From the NCBI GenBank assembly GCA_021373115.1, contig JAJFTI010000029.1, positions 1 through 64,000 of the forward strand: a stretch of 64,000 nt of DNA, written 5' to 3'. Made by a program: the position numbers and the translations under genes. This DNA is from Eubacteriales bacterium (GTDB taxonomy: Bacteria; Bacillota; Clostridia; Christensenellales; CAG-138). The notes under the pieces were generated by a model that was given only the letters and a program-made list of their open reading frames with translations, had not been told where the DNA came from and searched no databases. Shown in pieces: positions 53,601 to 61,972 of the stretch; position 1 is the first letter of the stretch; every line of letters begins with the position of its first letter.

Positions 53601-55868
53601 ATGAATCGAAACCGGAAGAACCAGCCGCAGCCCGAAGGAACGCGAGTTTGCATCCTGCTCGCGTTGCTTCTCTTTGCGGGGGCGCTAGCGTTTGGCTGGC
53701 TGGCGGGCGCGTGGCTGACGGTCTTCTTTCAAAACCAATCTACAGTTTCTGCAGCCGGAGCATTTGGCGAAAGGTTCCGGTGGGGTTTAGCGATCGCGGC
53801 GCCCATCACGGCTCTTTTACTGGTTTTTCAAATCATACGAACGGGAAAGCTTCTGGGGCGAAAAGCCCTGCTTGTATTCGCAGCGGCGCTTGTGCTTTCG
53901 CCGCTGATGCTGCTCGCGGCACCGGGAACAAGCCAAATAGCTGTTTGGGCGCTGGATCTGTTGTTCTTGCTGTTTGCCGTGCCATCCGCCGCGCAGGTCG
54001 CGCTGCTGGGAGGGGAGGAGCGGTTCGATCATGCCTGTTTGACTCCGCTGCTCTTTCTTCTGCTGTTTGGAGGTGCCGCTGCGGCTTGCTTGCCGGCAGT
54101 CCGGCCGGAAGCGGGAATGATTGCGGTTTATGCGATTCTGCTGATTGCCTGCGCCGCGCTGGAGGCGCTCTGCAGGAACAACCAGCAGCGCATGCGGCTG
54201 ATGCAAATTGCGCTGCGCGACAGCGCAAAAGCCGGGGATATGAAACTGGCGCTGGGGGAGGACGGAATCCGCCAGTTGTTGCCATACTTCCGGCAGCAAA
54301 TGAGCGAGGGAACGTCCGTTGCCAAACTGCTGATTCTGGATTTGATCCGGGGGATTGAATTCGACGGAAAAGACGCGCTGGTGCGCACCGCGTTTACCTC
54401 CGGTTCGCTGGAGGTGCGCATTGCCATTATCGATCAGATTTTTGAGTGGAATCTGCCCTATGATCTTCTGGCGGACACGATAGAGCTTTGCGACGCGCCG
54501 CTGGCGGAGTATCTCGTACGCAAGATCTTTTTGAATCTTACGGATATTGCGGATCATGGCGTTCTGGAACGTATTCGCGCGCGGGCGGAATATCTGGGCC
54601 GTTTTCAGCTGACGGAAGAAACGAACAGGATGTTTGGGTATGTGTTTAACGGCAGACGGGAAGAATATGAGGTCATTCTCGGCAGCCTGCTGCACTCCGA
54701 CCGCAAGGAGGACCGGTTGTTTGCCGCTCGGATCATGGCCGCGTTCCTCGGCCGAGAAGACGGCGCCAATCAGCGCTATCTGGCGGAAGTGCTCGGCCAA
54801 ACCATACGTAACCCGTCCGAAGCGGAGGAGATGATTGAGCTATGCGCGGAATACGATTTGGACAAGTCGTATCTCAGGCAGTTCTTCAGCGGTTACTATT
54901 CCTACTCCTTCCTGAAAAAGGTCGTTCAATTCTATGAACCTGCCGGCATTGTCCGCTCCTTTGGCGAGAGTGTGTGTCCGGTTCCGATTGCGCTGACGCT
55001 TCTGGCGGCATGCCGTATGGAGCGGGGAACCGTGAGCGCATACCGGGCAAAACGAGATCGCATGATCGAATACCTGTGCCTGCTGGAGCGGGAAGAACAA
55101 AAAATCCGTGCCGCGGAGCAGGGGGCCGGCAGGCTGCTGCTGAGTGAAATCACGAGGATTAAGCGCACGCTTGCGGCCGTTCTGGCCGAATATATGCGGA
55201 CGGACGAAACCGGGAACCGCGCGGGGTTTCTCGGTCCGGATTTGGAGCAAGCGCTTTTCAACGGAGTTCCGGAGCGGGTTTTGGAGAGCCTCTCCGAAGA
55301 GTCGCGCGAGCGGCTGCGGATGGAGGAAGATTCCGCGGACGGCGGTTTTCATTACGGTATATTAAGGGTCAGCGAAAGCAATACGCTGCTGGAATCGATT
55401 TACAGATACCTGGGAGGCGAAGCGATGGATACGCAACTGACGGAGAATATTGAAAAACTGATTACGCTGAAAGCGATTCCCTTGTTCAGTGAATTGGATG
55501 TTTTCACACTGCAGCAGATTCAAAAGATATCGATCTATAAAAAGATACCCGCCGGAGAAACAATCATCACCGAAGGGGAAGAAGGGGACAGCCTGTACGT
55601 CGTAATCTGCGGAAGGGTGGGTGTCTATAAAGGCGGAACGAGCATCAACGAAATCGGCGCAGGCGGACTTCTCGGCGAGATGGCGGTTATCGAAAAGCAA
55701 AAGCGATCGGCAACGATCCGGACGCTGGAAGAAACGGACTTTCTCGTGATTCAGGGCGAAGATTTCGCTGCGCTTCTCGAACGCAACAGCAGCGTCTCCG
55801 GCTCCGTGATCCGCATGCTGTCGGGGAGGCTGAGGAAGATGCTGGAGGAAAGTCCAAAGCCGGTATAA
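53601..55868 (+). CDS. Membrane protein with HEAT-like repeats and cyclic-nucleotide-binding domain
   Basis: A 755-aa protein. Six hydrophobic helices (about 8-195) are followed by a long helical region of HEAT/armadillo-like repeats (about 200-620). A C-terminal cyclic-nucleotide-binding domain (about 630-750) begins FSELDVFTLQQIQKISIYKKIPAGETIITEGEEGDSLYVV. Its phosphate-binding cassette GEMAVIEKQKRSA keeps the Glu (693) and Arg (702) needed to hold the cyclic phosphate. It is therefore the likely receptor for the cyclase product made at the other end of the same operon. AAAGGTGAG precedes the ATG at 53601, 7 nt after the ABC gene. No DNA-binding domain, so the output is probably on transport or the membrane. 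Confidence 0.85.
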   Translation: MNRNRKNQPQPEGTRVCILLALLLFAGALAFGWLAGAWLTVFFQNQSTVSAAGAFGERFRWGLAIAAPITALLLVFQIIRTGKLLGRKALLVFAAALVLSPLMLLAAPGTSQIAVWALDLLFLLFAVPSAAQVALLGGEERFDHACLTPLLFLLLFGGAAAACLPAVRPEAGMIAVYAILLIACAALEALCRNNQQRMRLMQIALRDSAKAGDMKLALGEDGIRQLLPYFRQQMSEGTSVAKLLILDLIRGIEFDGKDALVRTAFTSGSLEVRIAIIDQIFEWNLPYDLLADTIELCDAPLAEYLVRKIFLNLTDIADHGVLERIRARAEYLGRFQLTEETNRMFGYVFNGRREEYEVILGSLLHSDRKEDRLFAARIMAAFLGREDGANQRYLAEVLGQTIRNPSEAEEMIELCAEYDLDKSYLRQFFSGYYSYSFLKKVVQFYEPAGIVRSFGESVCPVPIALTLLAACRMERGTVSAYRAKRDRMIEYLCLLEREEQKIRAAEQGAGRLLLSEITRIKRTLAAVLAEYMRTDETGNRAGFLGPDLEQALFNGVPERVLESLSEESRERLRMEEDSADGGFHYGILRVSESNTLLESIYRYLGGEAMDTQLTENIEKLITLKAIPLFSELDVFTLQQIQKISIYKKIPAGETIITEGEEGDSLYVVICGRVGVYKGGTSINEIGAGGLLGEMAVIEKQKRSATIRTLEETDFLVIQGEDFAALLERNSSVSGSVIRMLSGRLRKMLEESPKPV

Positions 55869-56138
55869 AGAGAAAAGCATGAAACGCGAATCGATCCGGA
55901 TGATTTTCGGATATGGTTTGCGAAGATGCGCTCGGGCGGACTTCGGACGGTCAGCAGTTCGCTTTCGAGACTTTCCGCACAACCCCGGGGCGGGCATACC
56001 GTCCGCAGGCTACTTTGTTTTTCCGCTTCTACGTGAGAAATTTTAAAGAATAGAAAGTGCTTTGCATTTTCAAAAGAGGATATTTCTCCGAGACGATGCG
56101 CGTTACTGCATCGTATACGAGACACTTTGAATCAACGC
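55869..56138. other. Intergenic gap without a recognisable gene
   Basis: About 270 bp between the last gene of the peptide-export operon and the tRNA terminator. I see no convincing ORF and no strong terminator, only a weak small inverted repeat CGATGC..GCATCG around 56093-56112. Confidence 0.5.
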
Positions 56139-56168
56139 AAAAACAAAGAGCCCATCGGTGATGGACTC
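56139..56168 (-). terminator. Terminator of the tRNA-Val transcript
   Basis: Stem 56148-56156 with 56160-56168 (one G-T pair, 3-nt loop) followed on the minus strand by TTTGTTTTT, directly after the tRNA CCA end. Confidence 0.8.
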
Positions 56169-56175
56169 TTGTTTT

Positions 56176-56252
56176 TGGTGGGGATGGAGGGGCTCGAACC
56201 CCCGACCTCTTCGATGTGAACGAAGCGCTCTAACCAGCTGTGCTACATCCCC
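56176..56252 (-). tRNA. tRNA-Val (anticodon CAC)
   Basis: On the minus strand the acceptor stem GGGGATG pairs with CATCCCC. The D-arm contains AGCTGGTTAGAGC, and the T-arm GGGGGTTCGAGCCCCT is canonical. The anticodon stem-loop CTTCG-TTCACAT-CGAAG gives anticodon CAC, reading GUG valine codons. The 3' CCA is encoded (56176-56178), after an A discriminator. Confidence 0.96.
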
Positions 56253-56420
56253 AAGCAAAGGATATTGTACCGTATTCGACGTTGGAAGGCAAGCCCTTTT
56301 TGCTCCATTTTCAACTTTTCGGCGGGATGGCCGCGCCCGGCTCGCCCGCCGCGGCGAGTAGCAAACTGCCGCGCCGGTATGGTAGAATAGCGGTATCAAT
56401 CGAGAAAAACGGAGGTTGTT

Positions 56421-56621
56421 ATGAGACAGGACGACCGATTCATCCGGATTTACAGCAAAGGCATCGGCAACGCAAACGAGATTTGGGTTGACCGGGAAAC
56501 CGGCGTGAATTACCTCTTCCACGTGTCGGGTTATGCGGGCGGGCTCACGCCGCTGCTCGATCGGGACGGCAAGCCCGTCGTGACGGACGCATATACGCTC
56601 GAGCACGAATTCGGCCGCTGA
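56421..56621 (+). CDS. DUF6440-like small protein
   Basis: A 66-aa protein matching the small DUF6440-type family: RFIRIYSKGIGNANEIWVDRETGVNYLFHVSGYAGGLTPLLDRDGKP. It is a soluble beta-rich protein of unknown function, often annotated as xylan 1,4-beta-xylosidase by error. GGAGG lies 8 nt before the ATG. It is followed by a strong terminator. Confidence 0.75.
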   Translation: MRQDDRFIRIYSKGIGNANEIWVDRETGVNYLFHVSGYAGGLTPLLDRDGKPVVTDAYTLEHEFGR

Positions 56622-56643
56622 GCGCGCGCAGCATACCCTTCCG

Positions 56644-56680
56644 GCAGGGTGCGGAACCGATCCGCATTCCTGCTTTTTTT
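56644..56680 (+). terminator. Terminator after the DUF6440 gene
   Basis: Outer stem GCAGG (56644-56648) with CCTGC (56669-56673) and inner stem TGCGGA/TCCGCA around an ACCGA loop, followed by seven T residues. Confidence 0.88.
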
Positions 56681-56742
56681 ATGCCGTGAACGGTGGATTC
56701 TCCATGGGAAAAAACGTCGCGCCGCCTGCCCGCATCGTCCGA

Positions 56743-56771
56743 TTGTCGAAACCGCGCGATGCTGATACAAT
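56743..56771 (+). promoter_or_regulatory. Promoter of the DUF1003 gene
   Basis: TTGTCG (56743-56748), 17-nt spacer, TACAAT (56766-56771), 32 bp ahead of the ATG. Confidence 0.6.
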
Positions 56772-56802
56772 AGGCGTAACAAGCGAGAGAGGTGATTGCG
56801 TT

Positions 56803-57333
56803 ATGCCATCGGAAAAAGGGACGAATCCCGCCAAACATGAGCGCGCGTCGAGCATTCAGGGATATGGCATTGAGCTAAACGACGAGAAACTGAGCCGGAT
56901 CGACCGGATGGTGGAGAGTTACGAAAAGCGCGTCGCCGCCCGGCTGGACGAGGAATACGAGGTGCATACCCGGCGTTCCGACCGCGTGGCGGACAAGGTT
57001 GCCGCGTTTGGCGGGAGCTGGGCATTTATCATCATCTTCGCGTGTTTTCTCGCGCTTTGGATTCTGATCAACGTACTAGCGTTTTTGGGGCTGCAATTCG
57101 ATCCCAAGCCGTTTATCCTGCTGAACCTGATCCTATCGTTCATCGCCGCGTTTCAGGCGCCGATCATCATGATGAGCCAGAACCGGCAGGCCGCGCGGGA
57201 CAAGCACGAGTCGATCATCGACTTTGCGATCAACTACAAGGCCGAGCAGGAGATTGACGACATGCAGAAGCATCTGCACCGGATGGAGGCGGAGCTGGCG
57301 GAGATGAAGGAGATGTTGAAGGAGGGGAAATAG
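56803..57333 (+). CDS. DUF1003 membrane protein
   Basis: A 176-aa protein of the DUF1003 family: a soluble N-terminus, two transmembrane helices (about 68-90 and 98-120, separated by LGLQFDPKPF) with the conserved GGSWAFIIIFACFLALWILIN and APIIMMSQNRQAARDK segments, and a C-terminal coiled coil. Function unknown. ATG at 56803 follows GAGAGAGGTG. Confidence 0.88.
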   Translation: MPSEKGTNPAKHERASSIQGYGIELNDEKLSRIDRMVESYEKRVAARLDEEYEVHTRRSDRVADKVAAFGGSWAFIIIFACFLALWILINVLAFLGLQFDPKPFILLNLILSFIAAFQAPIIMMSQNRQAARDKHESIIDFAINYKAEQEIDDMQKHLHRMEAELAEMKEMLKEGK

Positions 57334-57393
57334 TTAGTTTTCTTATATATTCGCATGTATATTTACTTAAAAACAAAGTAATGAGGGGGAATT

Positions 57394-59604
57394 ATGAAGA
57401 AGGTCAGTCAACAACAACGCTTTTTTATTGCATTAGCGTATATAGTCGTAATCACCGTTATTTTTCTCTCTTTTGGCGGGACACTCTCTGAGATAGTGGA
57501 TGACACCAGTAATATGGGGGTATGGTTCTGTTCTGCAGCACTACTGATTATTTTTGGGATTTATCTTACAGAACCCTTTTTTAGTAAGCCGGTTGACACA
57601 ATAACCAATTGTACTTCGGTATTATTAACTCTACTTGCTTTACCCCAAAAAAAGGCGCTTATTGGCTATTGGTTTATTATGACGGTTACGCTTGTTCTTC
57701 TTGTATTAAGTTTTATTACGATTTTCTTCAAAGATAAAGAAAATGGCTTTCTACGATTAGTGCATTTCGTTGTTATGAATATAGGCAATGCCAGATTTGT
57801 CTTTTCTCCTTTTTATCTTTTAAGTGCATATTCTTTCTTTGCGGTAGCCGGAAGGCACGCCGAGTTTACTCTAATAGCGTTACTATGGTTCTTTCTTTGT
57901 GTCTTTGATCCAATTTCTTGGGTCTTGAGAAAATATAACCAGCTTCGGATCGCGCAATCACCCCCAGAAACGTATATTGGAATTGCTACACAATGTAGCG
58001 CTCCGGAGATTTATACAATTGAGTCAAGCTACGAAAGCAATGTAAGTATAAATATCGGAAATATCGTTGGTATAAAATTATCGACTCATTTATATAAAAT
58101 AGGCGTGATATCATGGGAACAAGATTTATTGAGCGGAAGGTTTATAGAAATTCAATGTTATGACTTTGGTAGTACACCTAACAGATTTACATGCGAGCAA
58201 TTGGGCATAGAACAAACACAAAAAAACGTTAGAAGCAAGCCTGTCGCCAGTGTAGTACTTATTAAGCCTGAACTTCTTTCTGAGGGTATAAAGGAGCTAA
58301 TCAAGAATAACGTACTACATAAGAATATATGTAATTTTATTGGTCGTGTACTCGAAGGGTCGACCATAGAGATGATTAAGTTCTCGGTTAACAATTCATT
58401 GTTAGTAATATCAGAAGGTCAGATAGTATATACGCTAATCCATAATGAAATCGTACTATATCAAATAATCAATGGTATTACTGCGGAAGAAATATTAGAT
58501 CACACGAACCATACAGCATATTTATGTTGTTATGCTAGAAAATTGGGCAAGTATATAAATAACCAACTGGAAATTGTTAAGTGGGTACCTTGTGCAGCCG
58601 AACCAGTATTTTTGTTAAATTCAAATACACCCAATGTTGATGAACTTCGAAGCATTGCAAATTCTTCAATTGGGTGTCTACCACAAACTAAGTACCAAGT
58701 CAAGATTAATAATATAGATGAATTAATCACACACAATACTGCAATTTTAGGTATTTTGGGTGTTGGTAAGTCTTGCCTTGCATTTGAGTTAATACAAAAA
58801 GTTGTTAGAGCTGGAAAGAAAGTTGTTTGTATAGACATAACAAATCAATACTGTTCTCCGAAAGGATTAGGAAGATATGTTGACAATGAGAATATTGTTC
58901 TAGACATTAGGCAAGAACAAAGAGACGCACTTACCAGTACGTGCCGATCAGTTGGAAGTTCGAACTTGCAGGACAGATGGGGGAATATTAGAAATTACGA
59001 GAGCATATTATACAATACATTTAGGGAATTCATGGATTCGCCTAGTTCTGTTTTGATTCTTAATCCTGATAATCATAATGTCGGAAAAGCAGCAACTTTA
59101 TATACAATTCAAGGTACGGCAGAACTAACAACAGCAGAAAAAACCAGGATAATCTCTGAACAACTGCTAAAGTTGTGTGAAGAGCAAGGTCAATCCGATG
59201 TAGCTAGATGTCTTCTGGTGTATGAAGAAGCTCACTCTCTAATACCTGAGTGGAATTCTGTAGCAAATGAAGGCGATAAAGCTGCAACAAATGGAACGGC
59301 TCGAGTTATAATGCAAGGTCGAAAATATGGGCTAGGCTGTTTTGTCATAACTCAAAGAACCGCAAATGTCACTAAGAGTATACTAAATCAATGCAACACG
59401 GTTTTCGCTTTTAGAATTTTCGATGATACAGGAAAAACTTTTCTCGAGAATTATATTGGTTCGTACTACTCGAGTATTCTGCCTACTCTCGAAGAGCGCC
59501 ATACTCTTGCTATTGGAAGGGGACTGGCATTAAAACAACCTGTAATTATCCAATTAAATGATTTGAAATACCTCGTATATGATCAAGATCCTTTGTTATT
59601 GTGA
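57394..59604 (+). CDS. Membrane-anchored HerA/FtsK-type ATPase (DUF87-like), AT-rich
   Basis: A 736-aa protein. The N-terminal third has about four to five hydrophobic segments (from residue 10 to about 165), a middle domain is unassigned, and the C-terminal third is a HerA-like P-loop ATPase. Walker A is ILGVGKSCLAFEL (about 455-465), Walker B is CLLVYEEAHSLIP (about 606-616) with the Glu-Glu pair, and a conserved QGRKYGLGCFVITQR strand precedes an arginine-rich sensor. Codon use is far more AT-rich than all neighbours, which suggests recent acquisition. HerA ATPases occur in DNA-processing and phage-defence modules, but no nuclease partner is adjacent. AGGGGG precedes the ATG. Confidence 0.8.
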   Translation: MKKVSQQQRFFIALAYIVVITVIFLSFGGTLSEIVDDTSNMGVWFCSAALLIIFGIYLTEPFFSKPVDTITNCTSVLLTLLALPQKKALIGYWFIMTVTLVLLVLSFITIFFKDKENGFLRLVHFVVMNIGNARFVFSPFYLLSAYSFFAVAGRHAEFTLIALLWFFLCVFDPISWVLRKYNQLRIAQSPPETYIGIATQCSAPEIYTIESSYESNVSINIGNIVGIKLSTHLYKIGVISWEQDLLSGRFIEIQCYDFGSTPNRFTCEQLGIEQTQKNVRSKPVASVVLIKPELLSEGIKELIKNNVLHKNICNFIGRVLEGSTIEMIKFSVNNSLLVISEGQIVYTLIHNEIVLYQIINGITAEEILDHTNHTAYLCCYARKLGKYINNQLEIVKWVPCAAEPVFLLNSNTPNVDELRSIANSSIGCLPQTKYQVKINNIDELITHNTAILGILGVGKSCLAFELIQKVVRAGKKVVCIDITNQYCSPKGLGRYVDNENIVLDIRQEQRDALTSTCRSVGSSNLQDRWGNIRNYESILYNTFREFMDSPSSVLILNPDNHNVGKAATLYTIQGTAELTTAEKTRIISEQLLKLCEEQGQSDVARCLLVYEEAHSLIPEWNSVANEGDKAATNGTARVIMQGRKYGLGCFVITQRTANVTKSILNQCNTVFAFRIFDDTGKTFLENYIGSYYSSILPTLEERHTLAIGRGLALKQPVIIQLNDLKYLVYDQDPLLL

Positions 59605-59692
59605 TACCTTTGATCACACGTTTAATCTTACGATCCAGAAATGAATTACAGATGAGCAATCCTTGCTTTGTAATGATAGTTTTAATTATGAT

Positions 59693-59718
59693 AAAAGGGC
59701 GGCTCGCGCCGCCCTTTT
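59693..59718. terminator. Bidirectional terminator
   Basis: AAAAGGGCGGC (59693-59703) pairs with GCCGCCCTTTT (59708-59718) around TCGC. The A/T ends provide a T-run on both strands, serving the ATPase gene and the converging small gene. Confidence 0.85.
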
Positions 59719-59738
59719 CCATATTCCCTGAACCCTTA

Positions 59739-59915
59739 TTACCCCTTTTTCGCATACTGCCGCATGCTCGCCGCCTTGCCCGCGTTCGCAGGATTGCGCA
59801 GGGCGCTGTTGCTTGGCGAAATCTTCTTATCACCGTGGTGCTGCAGTTCCGCGTTGGACGCTTCCTGCTCCGCACGTTTCATCAAATGTGGCAGTTTGCC
59901 GATGTTCTTTCTCAT
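59739..59915 (-). CDS. Small basic hypothetical protein
   Basis: A 58-codon gene starting RKNIGKLPHLMKRAEQEASN and ending ASMRQYAKKG. It is rich in Lys, Asn and Ala with no signal or membrane segment. Codon use matches the GC-rich neighbours and it ends right at a terminator. It resembles small conserved clostridial proteins without known function; I do not recognise a named family. Confidence 0.6.
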   Translation of the reverse strand: MRKNIGKLPHLMKRAEQEASNAELQHHGDKKISPSNSALRNPANAGKAASMRQYAKKG

Positions 59916-59981
59916 AAAACAATCACTCTCTTTCCCGCTTAGTATACCACAAACGCATGTTCGCGCGCCAGAACCGCGCCG

Positions 59982-60512
59982 CTAACGCTTTGCGTACACC
60001 AAATCGACAATTCCGTTATAGTTCTCCGTTGAAAGCAGCCGCAGCGGAACCTCCCGTTCCAGCACGCCGAACAGCCGGATGCCGTCCCCAAGGATTGTCG
60101 GGATTACGCTGATGTGGTAGCGGTCGATCAACCCGAGCTGGATGCACTGGTTTACGACGGAAGCACCGCCGCAGATCCAGATTTCGCCGCCCTGCTGCGA
60201 ACGCAGCCGCCGGATCAGCGCGTCGAGCGGTTCGCCGGTGAAGGCGATATGCTCCGAGGATTCCGCCGTGCGGTGCGTGAGCACATGCGTCGTCTGCTCC
60301 GGATACGGCCAGGCGTCCGGGCAAAGCTCCGTTTTGAGCTGATGGTAGGTCGTGTAGCCCATAACGACATCGCTTACGCCCGCGAGGAAGCGTTCATAAC
60401 TGCCAAAGTCGTTCCCGCCGGGGTTCTGCCCGCCGAGCCAGCCGACGCTTCCGTCCGGCGCGGCGATATAGCCGTCCAGACTCATGGCAAGAAACAGCAC
60501 AACGTTTCGCAT
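59982..60512 (-). CDS. Dihydrofolate reductase/RibD C-terminal-like protein
   Basis: A 176-aa protein with the RibD C-terminal (DHFR-like) fold: RNVVLFLAMSLDGYIAAPDGSVGWL, VMGYTTYHQL, and GEIWICGGASVVNQCIQLGLIDRYHISVIPTILGDGIRLF. These are stand-alone NADPH-dependent reductase-like proteins of uncertain substrate. GAGGAATCC precedes the ATG on its strand. Confidence 0.85.
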   Translation of the reverse strand: MRNVVLFLAMSLDGYIAAPDGSVGWLGGQNPGGNDFGSYERFLAGVSDVVMGYTTYHQLKTELCPDAWPYPEQTTHVLTHRTAESSEHIAFTGEPLDALIRRLRSQQGGEIWICGGASVVNQCIQLGLIDRYHISVIPTILGDGIRLFGVLEREVPLRLLSTENYNGIVDLVYAKR

Positions 60513-60545
60513 AGAGGATTCCTCCGCGACCGGTCGAATCGCTTT

Positions 60546-60863
60546 TTATGCCTTTTGGTAAGAGCAGCAGTAGTCGCAAACGCCGTCCGTTTTTACGGAA
60601 AAGCGGCTGTTGGTGGGCACCTCGAAGGACTGTCCTTCGGTAAACGTAACCCATGCCGCAGCGCCGGGCAGCAGTACGCGAAGCGACCCGCCGAGGATTT
60701 CCATTATCTCCTTGTCCGCCGTGCCAAAGGAGTACTCGCCGGGCAGGATGACGCCGAGCGTCTTTTTCGAGCCGTCCGCAAACAGAACCGTACGGCTCGT
60801 AACCTTGCCGTCGTAATACACGTTCGCCTTTTTAACGATGGCTACTTGCTCAAACCGATCCAT
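60546..60863 (-). CDS. ppnP: Pyrimidine/purine nucleoside phosphorylase
   Basis: A 105-aa single-domain cupin of the PpnP (DUF1255) family: [39 protein letters not shown] and [17 protein letters not shown]. PpnP splits several nucleosides to free base and ribose 1-phosphate with inorganic phosphate. Full-length for the family. GGGAGGGAA lies upstream on the minus strand. Confidence 0.9.
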   Translation of the reverse strand: MDRFEQVAIVKKANVYYDGKVTSRTVLFADGSKKTLGVILPGEYSFGTADKEIMEILGGSLRVLLPGAAAWVTFTEGQSFEVPTNSRFSVKTDGVCDYCCSYQKA

Positions 60864-60953
60864 ATGTGTTCCCTCCCGCGCAAGAAAAGATTGTTATCTA
60901 TCGTACCGCAAATGGGCTGCAAAGGGAAGCGTTTGTTGCGGCCTTCCGCGCGG

Positions 60954-61661
60954 CTACGGCAGCAGCAGACCCAGCAGTTCGCCGTATCCGCCGACCGTAT
61001 ACGTGGGCGGTACGTCCGCGCGCGCCTCCGCGCCGGCAGGCTTGAGCCAGCAGGTGTCGATGCCCGCGTTGATACCGCCCTGAATGTCGGCGGAGAGCGA
61101 ATCGCCGATGACGAGATAGCGCGACCGGTCGGTTTCGCCAAACGCCTCGCACACGGCGTCGAAATATGCCTTGGACGGCTTCTGTACGCCCATTTCCTGC
61201 GATATGTAAACGCCCCCGAGCAGCGGCAGAAAACCGGAGCGCTCCAGCCGCGCGCGCTGCACGAGGTGCAGGCCGTTGGTGATCACCGCAATTTCGTAAC
61301 GCGCTTTGAGCCGCCGCAGCATTTCGATTGCGCCGTCCATGACGATCGCCTGCCTGCCCAGGTTTTCGACGTAGCGGTCGTTTACGAACTGCGCCCGCGC
61401 GGGATCGAGGGAGAGGCGTTCCAGAAACTGCTCGAAGCGCAGCCGCTGCACGGTCCTGCTGTCCAGCAGCCCCTGCTCGAACTTGGTCCAGACGCCCGCG
61501 TTGATTGCGAGATAGTCCCGGTATTCCGCGTCCGAAATGGGGGTGTCCAGCTCCTCCATCGTCTGAAACAGCGCGACTTTTTCCCCCGCGGAGAAGTCCA
61601 TCAGCGTGTTGTCGATATCAAACAGCAAGTAACGATAGCGTAGATTGGCTGCGTTGTGCAT
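60954..61661 (-). CDS. HAD-family hydrolase, YjjG-type (non-canonical nucleotidase)
   Basis: A 235-aa haloacid dehalogenase-type phosphatase. Motif I YLLFDIDNTLMDF, motif II ITNGL, the lysine region GVQKPSKAYFDAV and motif III YLVIGDSLSADIQGG are all present. The cap domain matches the YjjG/TIGR02254 type, which dephosphorylates nucleoside monophosphates including modified bases. Confidence 0.9.
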   Translation of the reverse strand: MHNAANLRYRYLLFDIDNTLMDFSAGEKVALFQTMEELDTPISDAEYRDYLAINAGVWTKFEQGLLDSRTVQRLRFEQFLERLSLDPARAQFVNDRYVENLGRQAIVMDGAIEMLRRLKARYEIAVITNGLHLVQRARLERSGFLPLLGGVYISQEMGVQKPSKAYFDAVCEAFGETDRSRYLVIGDSLSADIQGGINAGIDTCWLKPAGAEARADVPPTYTVGGYGELLGLLLP

Positions 61662-61796
61662 GGATGACCTGCTTTCCCCAAAATTGTCCTCAATAAAACT
61701 GGCAACGGTAACACATTACAGCATTCCGCGCCGAAGGGCAATGCCGGGGACGAATTTTTGCAGTTTTCGCGTCCGGATCGCAGGAAAGGTATCCGT

Positions 61797-61950
61797 TCAG
61801 CTTTCAAACTCCATTTCGCCGATCACGTTTTCCAACTCCACCCATTCGCGCAGCCAGCGGGACGCGGCGATTTCGCGCTGACGATTCAGCTGAACGATTT
61901 CCGATAAGTAGCTGCGATGTACGAAGGGCGCGCCGGAAACGGCGCGCCCT
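61797..61950 (-). pseudogene. Possible gene remnant
   Basis: In the 311-bp gap between the HAD and DUF4179 genes one minus-strand frame reads SEIVQLNRQREIAASRWLRE and WVELENVIGEMEFES up to a TGA at 61797-61799. The composition looks protein-like but no start codon or ribosome site is visible, and a GC-rich hairpin (61924-61934 with 61941-61951) interrupts its 5' side. It could be the tail of a decayed gene. Confidence 0.25.
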
Positions 61951-61951
61951 T
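61924..61951 (-). terminator. Hairpin downstream of the DUF4179 gene
   Basis: A perfect 11-bp stem with GGAAAC loop lies 22 bp beyond the stop codon of the minus-strand gene. There is no T-run, so termination efficiency is uncertain. Confidence 0.55.
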
Positions 61952-61972
61952 GTTTGCCTGTATGCGGTTGAT

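Noticed and set aside
57334-59640. AT-rich segment as a prophage or transposon
   Set aside because: No integrase, transposase, terminal inverted repeats or target duplications were found around the single ATPase gene.
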